A DNA stretch of 64,000 nt, from positions 222,978,331 to 223,042,330 of the forward strand of contig CM077034.1 in assembly GCA_039090855.1 (NCBI GenBank), read 5' to 3'. A program made the translations under genes and the position numbers. Positions 10,201 to 18,567 of the stretch are shown here, one piece after another. This stretch comes from Macrothele yani. Taxonomy: Eukaryota; Arthropoda; Arachnida; Araneae; Macrothelidae. Under the pieces are notes generated by a model. It ran no database searches, had not been told where the DNA came from, and saw only the letters and a list, made by a program, of their open reading frames with translations. Each line of letters opens with the position of its first letter. The first letter of the stretch is position 1.

Positions 10201-11060
10201 AATGGAGCTGGCTGAGTACTTCAACCTAGATGAAGAGGATTTACTATTAGGTCTATTACTATAAATCTTGGTATCTTGAATCTTAGAAAAGTAGGGTCAG
10301 AAACCACTCTAAGCCTTTGTGGCATTGCTGAAGTAATGGAGCTGACTGAGTACTTCAACCTAGATGAAGATGATTTACTATTAGGTCTATTACTACAAAT
10401 CTTGGTATCTTGGATCTTAGAAAAGTAGGGTCAGAAACCACTCTAAGCCTTTATGGCATTGCTGAAGTAATGGAGCTGGCTGAGTACTTCAACCTAGATG
10501 AAGATGATTTACTATTAGGTCTATTACTACAAATCTTGGTATCTTGGATCTTAGAAAAGTAGGGTCAGAAACCACTCTAAGCCTTTGTGGCATTGCTGAA
10601 GTAATGGAGCTGACCGAGTACTTCAACCTAGATGAAGATGATTTACTATTAGGTCTATTACTATAAATCTTGGTATCTTGGATCTTAGAAAAGTAGGGTC
10701 AGAAACCACTCTAAGCCTTTGTGGCATTGCTGAAGTAATGGAGCTGACCGAGTACTTCAACCTAGATGAAGATGATTTACTATTAGGTCTATTACTACAA
10801 ATCTTGGTATCTTGGATCTTAGAAAAGTAGGGTCAGAAACCACTCTAAGCCTTTGTGGCATTGCTGAAGTAATGGAGCTGACCGAGTACTTCAACCTAGA
10901 TGAAGATGATTTACTATTAGGTCTATTACTACAAATCTTGGTATCTTGGATCTTAGAAAAGTAGGGTCAGAAACCACTCTAAGCCTTTATGGCATTGCTG
11001 AAGTAATGGAGCTGGCTTAGTACTTCAAACTACGTGAAGATGATTTACTGTTAGAGTGGG
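7260..11060 (+). repeat. 126/108/134-bp coding-type tandem array
   Basis: About 30 units. The core (roughly 7600-10260) uses 126-bp monomers and an 18-bp-shorter form (108 bp, lacking gctggctgagtacttcaa), both multiples of three. The outer units (7440-7600 and 10260-11050) carry an extra 8 bp ('ggtatctt' type, giving 'aaatcttggtatcttggatc') for 134 bp, which breaks the frame. Core units are almost identical; the last unit (11010-11060) is diverged and runs into non-repeated sequence that still reads as protein-like. The first unit, near 7270, is also diverged. A Tc1 element starts 70 bp past the right edge. Confidence 0.95.
8054..10264 (+). CDS. 736-codon open frame made of 42-residue repeats (doubtful gene)
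   Basis: The frame consists only of the array unit, with core text RKVGSETILSLYGITEVM, then ELAEYFNLDEDDLLLGLLLQ. Full units are 42 residues and short ones 36 (missing six residues around AEYFN). Each has an acidic DEDD patch followed by a Leu-rich stretch. The next upstream frame (7578-8042) has the same text and stops where a frame-breaking variant occurs. Copies differ by a handful of changes such as D/N and G/E, too few to test for purifying selection. No signal peptide, clear promoter or polyadenylation context was identified. The open frame could be a by-product of unit lengths divisible by three. If translated, it would be a highly repetitive amphipathic protein of unknown role. Confidence 0.2.
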   Translation: MNLRKVGSETTLSLCGIAEVMELAEYFNLDEDDLLLGLLLQIFDLRKVGSETILSLYGITEVMELAEYFNLDEDDLLLGLLLQIFNLRKVESETILSLYGITEVMELAEYFNLDEDDLLLGLLLQIFDLRKVGSETILSLYGITEVMELAEYFNLDEDDLLLGLLLQIFNLRKVESETILSLYGITEVMELAEYFNLDEDDLLLGLLLQIFDLRKVGSETILSLYDITEVMDLDEDDLLLGLLLQIFDLRKVGSETILSLYGITEVMELAEYFNLDEDDLLLGLLLQIFNLRKVGSETILSLYGITEVMELAEYFNLDEDDLLLGLLLQIFNLRKVGSETILSLYGITEVMELAEYFNLDEDDLLLGLLLQIFDLRKVGSETILSLYGITEVMELAEYFNLDEDDLLLGLLLQIFNLRKVGSETILSLYGITEVMELAEYFNLDEDDLLLGLLLQIFNLRKVGSETILSLYGITEVMELAEYFNLDEDDLLLGLLLQIFDLRKVGSETILSLYGITEVMELAEYFNLDEDDLLLGLLLQIFNLRKVGSETILSLYGITEVMELAEYFNLDEDDLLLGLLLQIFDLRKVGSETILSLYGITEVMDLDEDDLLLGLLLQIFDLRKVGSETILRLYGITEVMELAEYFNLDEDDLLLGLLLQIFDLRKVGSETILSLYGITEVMDLDEDDLLLGLLLQIFDLRKVGSETIPSLYGITEVMELAEYFNLDEEDLLLGLLL

Positions 11061-11128
11061 ATAAGTACAAATCAGTGTTTCTACCTCAAACTGATATTGA
11101 GAGTGGTTGTTTGTCAGTTTTGAAAATA

Positions 11129-12534
11129 CACTGACGGAAAGTGGAAAAAAGAACACCAAGAAGGAATTGGCGGACGATCATGAAATTTACATATGTTAAT
11201 GGGGTCGAGTTTACGTAGGTGTGATGGTAATTTCGGGACCAACCGGTGAGCGCTTATGCCACAGCACGGCATAATATGCAAATTATCGTCGGTGGTATTT
11301 AAAGAGTACGGCGAAGTGAATGTAATCAGTCGTCGACGTACGGACACGTGCGAAGACCCTGAAGAAGCTGCAATGCCTGGACGTGGAAGTCATGTACGAT
11401 TTAAGCAGTTATCGGACTTTGAGCGAAGTCGTCTTGTCGGACTCCGCGAGGCCGGGTGGTTGTATCGTCGTATTGCGGAGCGAATTGAACGGGAAGTATC
11501 GGTGGTGGTCCAAGGAACATTCCCACACGAGAAGACGTGGAACCGGGAGTCACAGACAGACTGATGAGTGGACCGATTGACGCATGAGAAGAGCGGCGTT
11601 GTCAAGCAGAACATCCACTGTGACGCAAATACGAGCTGCCGTGGCACCTGAGGTGACTGTGCGAACAATCTGCAACCATCTGCTGGATGCAGGGCTACGT
11701 GCACGTGTGCCTCTGGCATGTGTACCTCTGACTCCAGCCCACCGTCAGGAACGGCTGCAGTGGTGTCGCCAATGTCTGCACTGTAGAACGCAATGGCGAT
11801 CTGTCGTGTTCAGCGATGAAAGCAGATTCTGCTTGGGAGCCTCCGATGGCCGTATGCATGTTCGCAGACGCACAGGGGAGTATCTCCACCCTTCTTGCAT
11901 CCGCCAGCGACACACAGGGCCTACACCTGGTCTCCTGGTGTGGGGAGCGATCAGCCATCACTCCCGTACACAACTAGTGTTTGTACCGGGTACGTTAAAC
12001 AGCACCTCCTACATCAACAACATCATTCAGCCCGTTGTTGTGCCATTTGTAAGGTCGGTCCATCGTGGTGTTTTCCAGCAAGATAACGCAAGCCCACACA
12101 GGTCACGTGCAACGCAACATGCACTTCAGGGTGTGAGACAACTTCCATGGCCTGCACGTTCACCGGATTTGTCTCCCATTGAGCATGTGTGGGATTTTTT
12201 GGGACAACGACTTATCCGGTCTCCACGGCCAGCCACGACCATCCCCGATTTACGCGTCCAGGTTGAGAATGCTTGGAACTCAATACCCCAAACTTACATC
12301 CAACATCTGTACGACAGACTCCATGCCAGAATTGCACAGTGTGACGCAGTTCATGGCGGTTCAACCTCGTACTAACCATAATACATGGAAATGTTATTTT
12401 TCAGTTTACCAGCAAATACAGCTGTATTTTACCCTAATGTTTTGATCACGTTATCCTCTGTATTCCGTTATGCATAAATTTTGCTGGTATCAGACGTCTC
12501 CTTCTTGGTGTTCTTTTTCCACTTTCCGCCAGTG
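11129..12534 (+). mobile_element. Tc1-like DNA transposon, 1,406 bp
   Basis: Inverted ends: CACTGACGGAAAGTGG... on the left and ...CCACTTTCCGCCAGTG on the right, with pairing extending through 'gaacaccaagaagga'/'tccttcttggtgttc'. TA dinucleotides flank both ends (11127-11128 and 12535-12536), the standard Tc1/mariner target duplication. One transposase gene fills the middle. It inserted into sequence continuing from the 126-bp array. Confidence 0.93.
11373..12375 (+). pseudogene. Tc1-type transposase, frameshift plus stop
   Basis: The start is ATG at 11373 (MPGRGSHVRF), which begins a helix-turn-helix region (LSDFERSRLVGLREAGWLYR). A frameshift at about 11500 moves the reading frame, and a TGA at 11578-11580 interrupts it. 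From 11584, 263 uninterrupted codons hold the rest of the second HTH (STVTQIRAAVAPEVTVRTIC) and the DDE domain. Counting within that frame, the first Asp is residue 78 (FSDESRF), the second 167 (FQQDNASPH) and the Glu 200 (SPDLSPIEHVWD). The D-to-E gap is 32 residues, two shorter than classical DD34E. The protein would cut and paste its own element; with two disruptions it is presumably inactive. Confidence 0.9.
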
Positions 12535-12536
12535 TA

Positions 12537-12979
12537 TGTTCAATTCTGTCTAAATCAAAAGGAACTGAGTAGATTCCCACTAATACATAAACTTTTAAAC
12601 ATTGAATGTATTGGTACCTCAGGGTTTGTAAAAAAACCTAACTGCCCATAAAAAGAAAAACAGAAGGGTTTTTAAAAAGCAACAACAATAAAACTCACTC
12701 CAAGGTGGGTTTTATTGTTGTTGTTTTTCTAATTTGCATTTCTTTTTGTCTTTTTAATTAGGTAAGTACATATCAGTATGTAGGATTAGCTCACAGCTGA
12801 GGGTTCCAGTTGGTTATTCAACCTAAGGATTCTGGAACAAAACCCAGTGAGTTGGGGTCTTTTCGCCAATGTCACACAGAACTAGCTGGCACCTCTCCAA
12901 GATTCACAGAGGCCCTAGTTGCTGTTGTGTGTGCCATTGTTACCACGGAGTGCCCCGAGGAGGCAAAAACCCATCTCTC
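12537..12979. other. Spacer after Tc1 element, with a hairpin
   Basis: The first ~60 bp continue the sequence interrupted by the Tc1 element. Besides the hairpin listed separately, nothing is recognised. Confidence 0.4.
12680..12723. repeat. 19-bp inverted repeat (hairpin)
   Basis: caacaacaataaaactcac and gtgggttttattgttgttg pair with one G-T/mismatch around a 6-nt loop (tccaag); A- and T-rich flanks extend the pairing loosely. It could be a fold-back remnant or a MITE core; no flanking duplication was identified. Confidence 0.7.
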
Positions 12980-13240
12980 ACTAATGTCAGTGAAACCTGG
13001 GTACTACAGAAGAAACATAGAAGTTGTTTGTGTGCTGGAGAAATGCGTTACTTACGGGGAGGTTTGTGATAAGACACGTTCTGATTGTGTGAGGAATGAA
13101 GATGTGTTGCAGTTGTGTGATGTGAAGCAAAATGTTGTTAGCAAGGTGGAGGCTAATGTGCTTCAGTGGTTTTTCCATGTTGAAAGAATGAGTGATGAGA
13201 TGTTTACTAAGAAAATCTTGCGAATTAATGAAGACATGGC
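12980..13240 (+). pseudogene. LINE reverse-transcriptase C-terminal fragment
   Basis: The frame around 12989 reads SETWVLQKKHRS...GEMRYLRGG. After a frameshift near 13065 the next frame continues CDKTRSDCVRNEDV...VVSKVEANVLQWFFHVERM, then SDEMFTKKIL. This order (ETW..., EMR.LR..., R.D.VRN.DV, LRWFGHVERM) is the familiar end of insect non-LTR retrotransposon ORF2 proteins. The same family end is better preserved at 58148-58514. The fragment is cut off at about 13240, just before the 3' end of the minus-strand PLE, suggesting that the PLE landed in it. Confidence 0.75.
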
Positions 13241-13312
13241 AAATCCTAGTGCAGAATTATTGTAGTTAAATTGTGTATTACGGGGATTACTAGGATATAA
13301 GTTTTCACTTGT

Positions 13313-13798
13313 CTAATTTTTCGGGTTGTGCCCCAACCCTTCGTCACTACTGACTAAGACAAGAAGGTGCTGCCACTCAAGTGGTAATGTCATACTGCTA
13401 TGTTCGTTAATCGTGGAACCTCTTCTTCTCTCAATGTGTAGACTTTCTTCAAGTTTCCGTTTTAGGTAGTGTTGTTGGTGTGCAAGAATTTTTAAAGATT
13501 CCCAGTCCATTGAATGTCCAGTACTTTGTACATGTTTATCAAGGCCTGTTTTGCTTGTAATGTTCCTAATTGCGGCTTTGTGTTCTGCTACTCGGGTGCG
13601 GAGTTGTCTTCCAGTTTCTCCTACAAATATGTTACCACAATTGCAGTTTACACTTGTAGATAACTCCTTCTTGTTCTTGTAGTAGCTTATTATTTTCTTT
13701 TGTTTAAACTGTGGAAAATATTTTTTTATTTTATTGTGTAAGTGAGGAGCAAGACAAATATGGAAGTTAAGGCTAATTCTTTGCAGCTTTTCAAACAA
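13313..13798 (-). pseudogene. PLE GIY-YIG endonuclease domain (partial)
   Basis: A 161-codon frame with the GIY-YIG core of Penelope-like retroelements: Cys-rich CNCGNIFVGETGRQLRTRV, then AEHKAAIRN and KHVQSTGHSMDW. In the family this domain nicks the target for primed reverse transcription and sits after the reverse transcriptase. Visible elements are FVGET (the 'YIG' half), the following Arg pair and the AEH motif. The true start is not the ATG at 13798; the frame belongs to a longer protein interrupted upstream by the inserted element. The element is truncated and presumably dead. Confidence 0.85.
13319..13347 (-). ncRNA. Degenerate hammerhead-ribozyme-like motif in PLE (minus copy)
   Basis: On the minus strand: GTGACGA (consensus CUGANGA, C changed to G), then stem II GGGTT...AACCC, then GAAA. 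The order and spacing match a hammerhead catalytic core, which PLEs are known to carry. The first core base is mutated, so cleavage activity is unlikely. Stems I and III were not modelled. Confidence 0.45.
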
Positions 13799-13907
13799 CC
13801 CTTTATGGTAAGTTATTTTCCTAGTGAGTTTAATGGTTTTTTCAGACTTTTTATGGCTTGACTTATCTTTTTTTTTCCTTAAAAATTTTTTCTATCCAAT
13901 TTTCCGG

Positions 13908-13921
13908 GTAATTGTTATTTG
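13908..13921. other. Left 14-bp target-site duplication of SINE composite
   Basis: gtaattgttatttg, identical to 14919-14932. Confidence 0.9.
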
Positions 13922-14040
13922 AAAGAAATACGAGATTACGCCATATAATACAAATTTTGAAGATGACAATCCGATTTTTGGCGTAAATGTGACAAGGATG
14001 GTAAGTCAGATAATATCTGAAAACTTGAAAATTTTCATCG

Positions 14041-14111
14041 TCCTGGAGCGGGACCCGAACCCGCGTCTCCCAGAAAACGTCTAGGTATGCTAACCACTAC
14101 ACCACCCAGAA
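14041..14111 (-). tRNA. tRNA-like SINE head, copy 1
   Basis: A 71-nt cloverleaf on the minus strand: acceptor TTCTGGG/TCCAGGA, box A TGGTGTAGTGGTTAGC, anticodon stem CCTAG/CTGGG with loop ACGTTTT, and T arm GCGGG/CCCGC with box B GGTTCGGGTCC. Position 33 is C and the head is followed by the SINE tail, so this is an internal Pol III promoter of a SINE, not a working tRNA. Confidence 0.5.
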
Positions 14112-14370
14112 CGACCAAGTTTAAAGTTTCCGATCAATTTGAATATAACCATCACAGGATTCGCTAGTCGAAGCAACCGACATTTATGTTTAGTGAATCT
14201 GGAGGTTAAGAATCTTATCCCGTGTTTGCCCGGAGAAGCAGATAAATCATGAAAGAAATACGGGATTACGCCATATAATACAAATTTTGAAGATGACAAT
14301 CCGATTTTTGGCGTAAATGTGACAAGGATGGTAAGTCAGATAATATCTGAAAACTTGAAAATTTTCATCG

Positions 14371-14441
14371 TCCTGGAGCGGGACCTGAACCCGCGTCTCC
14401 CAGAAAACGTCTAGGTATGCTAACCACTACACCACCCAGAA
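14371..14441 (-). tRNA. tRNA-like SINE head, copy 2
   Basis: Nearly identical to copy 1; box B reads GGTTCAGGTCC, one base off. Confidence 0.5.
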
Positions 14442-14758
14442 CGACCAAGTTTCAAGTTTCCGATAAATTTGAATTTAAGGCAGTAAGTCCCGCTCCAGGA
14501 CGATGAAAATTTTCAAGTTTTCGGATATTATCTGACTTACCATCCTTGTCACATTTACGCCAAAAATCGGATTGTCATCTTCAAAATTTGTATTATATGG
14601 CGTAATCCCGTATTTCTTTCATGTTTATCTGCTTCTCCGGGCAATCACGGGATAGAATTCTTAACCTCCAGATTCGCTAAACATGAATGCCGGTTGCTTC
14701 GACTAGCGAATCCTGTGATGGTTAAATTCAAATTGATCGGAAACTTGAAACTTGGTCG

Positions 14759-14829
14759 TTCCGGGTGGTGTAGTGGTTAGCATACCTAGACGTTTTCTGG
14801 GAGACGCGGGTTCGGGTCCAGCTCCAGGA
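14759..14829 (+). tRNA. tRNA-like SINE head, copy 3 (inverted arm)
   Basis: Plus strand; acceptor TTCCGGG/TCCAGGA, box A TGGTGTAGTGGTTAGC, and a T arm with one altered base (GGGTCCAGC instead of GGGTCCCGC). Same SINE family. Confidence 0.5.
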
Positions 14830-14918
14830 CGATGAAAATTTTCAAGTTTTCGGATATTACCTGACTTACCATCCTTGTCACATTTACGCCAAAAATCGGA
14901 TTTTCATCTTCAAAATTT

Positions 14919-14932
14919 GTAATTGTTATTTG
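14919..14932. other. Right 14-bp target-site duplication of SINE composite
   Basis: gtaattgttatttg, partner of 13908-13921. Confidence 0.9.
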
Positions 14933-15148
14933 TCAGCGACTTCTGTCATTCTTTTTTATGGATATCTTTGGAAGTTATTTCAGAATGTAAGGTTTCTATT
15001 TTTCCGAGGAACTGTGCGGCTACATTATATTTAATGTAGGATGGATGGTATGATTGGTAGTTTAGCATTCTTCGAGTATTAGTAGGTTTTTTATAGAGTG
15101 ATGTAGAGAAAAAAATATTTTCCACAGTTTAAACAAAAAGAAAATAAC

Positions 15149-15470
15149 ATGCTACTACAAGAAGGAGTTGTCTGCAGTGTAAACTGCAATTGTGGTAACA
15201 TATATGTAGGAGAAACTGGAAGACAACTCCGCACCCGAGTAGCAGAACACAAAGCCGCAATTAGGAACATTACAAGCAAACCAGGCCTTGATAAACATGT
15301 ACAAAGTACTGGACATTCAATGGACTGGGAATCTTTAAAAAATTCTTGCACACCAACAACACTACCTAAAACGGAAACTTGAAGAAAGTCTACACATTGA
15401 GAGAAGAAGAGGTTCCACAATTAACGAACATAGCGGTATGACATTAATACTTGAGTGGCAGCAGCTTCTG
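15149..15470 (+). pseudogene. PLE GIY-YIG endonuclease fragment, frameshifted
   Basis: CNCGNIYVGETGRQLRTRV, then AEHKAAIRN and KHVQSTGHSMDWESLK: the same domain as 13313-13798. An extra A in the run at about 15335 (six A against five in the minus copy) shifts the frame after WESLK, so the frame ends at 15382 instead of continuing to the homologous end. The YVG form is closer to the family consensus than the FVG of the other copy. Confidence 0.85.
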
Positions 15471-15478
15471 TCTTAGTC

Positions 15479-15507
15479 CGGACGAAGGGTTGGGGTAAAA
15501 CCCGAAA
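15479..15507 (+). ncRNA. Degenerate hammerhead-like motif in PLE (plus copy)
   Basis: CGGACGA (consensus CUGANGA, U changed to G), stem II GGGTT/AACCC with loop GGGGTAA, then GAAA. Same position relative to the 3' end as the motif in the minus copy; the core mutation differs between the two, consistent with independent decay from an intact CTGACGA. Confidence 0.45.
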
Positions 15508-15560
15508 ATTTGACAAATGAAAACTTATATCCTAGTAATCTCCGTAATACACAATAAAAC

Positions 15561-15991
15561 GTCCTGTTAAAATTCCTTAGCCCTAATTATTTACACATCA
15601 AAGCAATTGATTAACGAAGAAATCCCAAATGAACCAACTCATCTGAAAATGAACAAAAATATGATCCACCAGCAAATTCAACCCTCTTCCCACACAGCTA
15701 CAACATTCTCTCCAATTACTTACTAGCCTCGGCCAAGGCCGTTATCAAGGAGTGCCCACAACGAACGACTGCTCTCCAGCACAACGAATCTTCTAGTCTT
15801 CGTGTGGTATCGTCTCATCTCGTTCTTCACAGGTTAGGAGACTATGGCAGTGAAGCTTTTCTTTGATCCAATTTGGTTTCCTTCGACCGATGACTATTTG
15901 CTTAGAGCAGTTTTTTGTTCTGTTATTGCTGTTTTCTGATATCCTGCCCATCCCTTATTTTGGTGAGAAAAATATGCATTAACATTAGTAT
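15561..15991. other. Spacer, nothing recognised
   Basis: No coding frame with known motifs, no tandem repeat, no RNA fold noted. Confidence 0.5.
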
Positions 15992-15993
15992 TA

Positions 15994-17954
15994 CCGTACA
16001 TACTCGCGTATAAGTCGAGAAATTTGGGACAAAATGAGAGCTTCAAAGTAATGGGGACGACTTATACGCGGGGTCTAAAAAAATCGTAAGTCCAAAAGTT
16101 CTTCCCGTGAGGCAAAAGGCAATCCATTCCAAAAGAAATAAAACTGCCGATGCGGTATTAATTACGAAATCGCAACCCTCCGAAAGAAATAGAAAGAAAG
16201 AAAAAACACTGATGTGGTAGAATTACGAAATCGCGACGCTCCGAATTTCTCCGCACTTTGAGAAGTCTCCTCTCTCCTGGCTTTGTATATCCACTGCGCA
16301 GTCACAGCTGCGCATAGAAAGCTCCGTCCTTCCGACTACCAGTTGATTGCGCTGACCTTCGACGTAACGGAGCCATGCGACAGCCAGTGTTAGGTGTTGC
16401 TTGTTCTTAATCGCACGTGTCTCGCTTCTCCTGTTATGGGTGACACGGATTGTGTAAAGAAACGGATGTCCTATAACGCAGGATTCAAGTTGAAAGTGGT
16501 TTCTTTTGCAGAAAATACTAACAACTGTGCTGCTTCACGTCAATTTGGAACTAACGAAAAACTGATTCGAGATTGGCATAAAAAAAAAACGGACTTGGTG
16601 AAAATCCCAAAAGGGGCTGCGCCGTAGAACGACATCTTTCCCAGAGCTGGAAAGTGTCTTAAATGATTGGATTGTGGGCTACAGACAAAATGGTTACATA
16701 GTAAAGCGAACTGGTATGCGTTTGTGAGCAATGAAGCTCGCAAAAGATGAAAAGTTTGCAGCCGCAAATAAAACTTTTCGTGCCTCACCAGGTTGGTGCA
16801 CGAGGTTCATGAACCGCTATGGGTTGTGTCTACGCCAGCGCACCAAAATTGCACAAAATTTACCTCGTGACCTCGAAGCAAAGATAATGGAATTTCAAAA
16901 GTATGTAATTCAAAAGAGACTGCTTTTGAACTTTCCCAAATAGGGAACACGGATGAAACCGCCATGTGTTTCGACCTTCCTGGAAATAAGACGGTGAACC
17001 AAAAGGGCGAAAAAAAAATCTTGATCAAAACGACTGGCCACGAAAAATCCAGTTTCACGGTTGTTCTTTCCTGTTTGGCCGACGGCAGTAAGCTACCTCC
17101 GGTAATTATTTTCAAACGCAAAACTCTGCCGAAAAGCGTTGTCTTTCCGTCTGGTGTGCTCGTTCGTGCCCATGAAAAAGGATGGATGAACGAATCCGGA
17201 ACAATTGACTGGTTAAAGAATGTGTGGAACAAAAGGCCAGGTGCACTTTTGAGGAAACCTTTTCTTTTGATGTGGGATATGTTTGTTGCACACCGTTGTG
17301 CAGAAGTGAAAAAAACTGCAGAAAATTCAAAAACAACTCTTGCTGTCATCCCAGGTGGGTTGACATCTGTTCTTCAACCACTAGATGTCTGCCTTAATAA
17401 GCCCTTCAAGGACAATGTGCGGAGGTATTGGGCAGATTGGATAAGTTCCGATTTGCCGACTGAAACCAAGGGCGGAAATCTAAAGAAGCTGGATATCGTT
17501 TTGATTGCGCGATGGGTCAAGGATGCTTGGGATGCGATACCTGCGGAAATGGTCGTGAAATCATTCAAGAAATGTTGCATTAGTAACAAACTTGATGGCA
17601 CAGAGGATGATGAGATTTTTATGAGTGATGATGACAGTGATTCTGATGACACAGGCATAGATGGGAATACTGATGTTTATGATGATGCGCCGATGACGGA
17701 GAAAGACTTATTTGAACTGTTTGGCAAGTCTGTCTCAGAATCGGATTTTGAAGGGTTCCGATGAAGTTTTTGGGTATGCAAATTAAATTTAGTATTATAT
17801 ATATAATTTTTTTCGTTTTGAAATGTTTTTGAATAAATTCAATGACATTTTTTTTTTTTCTCATTCCGGGATCGACTTATACGCGGGTTTCCGATTTCTT
17901 ACGATTTTTTCCTCTGAAAGTGGGGGGGGTCGACTTATACGCGAGCATATACGG
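15994..17954 (+). mobile_element. pogo/Tigger-like DNA transposon, 1,961 bp
   Basis: Ends CCGTACATACTCGCGTATAA... and ...TTATACGCGAGCATATACGG are inverted and flanked by TA (15992-15993 and 17955-17956). Each end holds a second copy of the cgacttatacgcggg motif in opposite orientation about 45-70 bp inside, giving compound termini. A pogo-type transposase pseudogene lies between. Confidence 0.9.
16436..17764 (+). pseudogene. pogo/Tigger-type transposase, multiply disrupted
   Basis: The ATG at 16436 starts MGDTDCVKKRMSYNAGFKLK, a Psq/CENP-B-type helix-turn-helix (CAASRQFGTNEKLIRDW). A frameshift at ~16622, a TGA at 16725-16727 and another frameshift at ~16935 break the frame. From 16964 on, 266 codons cover the DDE_1 catalytic core, apart from the first Asp motif (NTDETAMCFD), which begins just upstream at the frameshift. 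The second Asp is in LLMWDMFVAHR and the third in LQPLDVCLNKPFK; the second and third are separated by 35 residues, fitting the DDxD pogo pattern. The C-terminus is acidic (DDDSDSDDTGIDG). The family binds its own terminal repeats and mobilises the element; this copy cannot make a full protein. Confidence 0.9.
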
Positions 17955-17956
17955 TA

Positions 17957-18567
17957 CTATTTAAATTAAATTTCAGCAAATATTACAGTTAGGCCTAAGG
18001 ATCCGTACAAAATGCAGACATTCCCTAGTATTTGGCATTACTGAAAATGTTTCTGAAAAACTGCAAGAGCAAACAAAAGTCTTAACTAACCCGATTGGTG
18101 TAACAAAACTAACGTATCCGATTTGCGAAGCGATTATGCTACCGAGAAGGTAACAATCACGTGCTGTGAGTAGCTCGGCTTACTGTTCTTTACCAGAATT
18201 AAAGTCAAGAGAAATACACATGTGCAGTCTGCTCTGGCATCAGCCCGTATTTTGGTTTTTGTGCACTGCATGTTGTATCTCAGGATATGGTGGCGCTAGT
18301 TACGTCTCGCTGAGCCTTAACTTCTTCTCAGTTAGACATTCTTTGCTTGTATATCGGTATAAGTGAATCTTCATACCTGTGATTAATTTATTGTTATTCT
18401 AACCAAAGCGTATTTATTTTTTCAGATTGTAACTAGTCAAAATATAGAAGACTACCAAAGTAGGAGCCATCCAAATAAAGAAATAACTGTAAGTTTTTAA
18501 CTCTCATTTTTACTCTTAATTCTACTACAAGGTAGGTTCAAAAAATTCCAGAGATCGTCTCGCACTG
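17957..18567. other. Spacer, nothing recognised
   Basis: AT-rich. A 66-codon frame at 18166-18366 has no known motif. The last 40 bp before the minisatellite ('aggttcaaaaaattccagag') resemble a mariner-type terminus, but no partner was found. Confidence 0.4.

Larger units (their letters stand above)
13922..14918. mobile_element. Fold-back composite of tRNA-derived SINE copies, 997 bp
   Basis: Two SINE units in minus orientation (13922-14250 and 14251-14480, the second truncated) are followed by an inverted arm in plus orientation (about 14488-14918). Each unit has a tRNA-like head, the tail 'ccaggacgatgaaaattttc' and a body with 'ggattcgctagtcgaagcaa'. The insertion splits a PLE and is bounded by a perfect 14-bp direct repeat, so all copies entered as one block, probably by target-primed insertion of a concatemer or template-switched cDNA. 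Confidence 0.85.
13265..15105 (-). mobile_element. Penelope-like element 3' part, split by an insertion
   Basis: On the minus strand the element reads from about 15100 to 13265. 14933-15100 encodes NTRRMLNYQSYHPSYIKYNV, typical of the PLE reverse-transcriptase C-terminal side. 13922-14918 is an inserted SINE composite with a 14-bp target duplication, and 13313-13920 continues the coding region into the GIY-YIG endonuclease. The 3' end (13265-13320) matches the 3' end of the plus-strand copy at 15470-15560. Confidence 0.85.
15106..15560 (+). mobile_element. Second PLE 3' end, head-to-head with the first
   Basis: Homology with the minus copy starts at 'aaaaaaatattttccacag' (about 15108) and runs through the GIY-YIG region to the 3' end 'cgtaatacacaata' at about 15556. 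The two copies abut 5' to 5' near 15100-15108. Inverted and tandem partial copies are a known habit of Penelope-like elements. Confidence 0.85.

Noticed and set aside
14041..14829. Functional tRNA genes inside the SINE composite
   Set aside because: C at position 33, and each head runs directly into the SINE tail, so they are promoter heads of retroposons.
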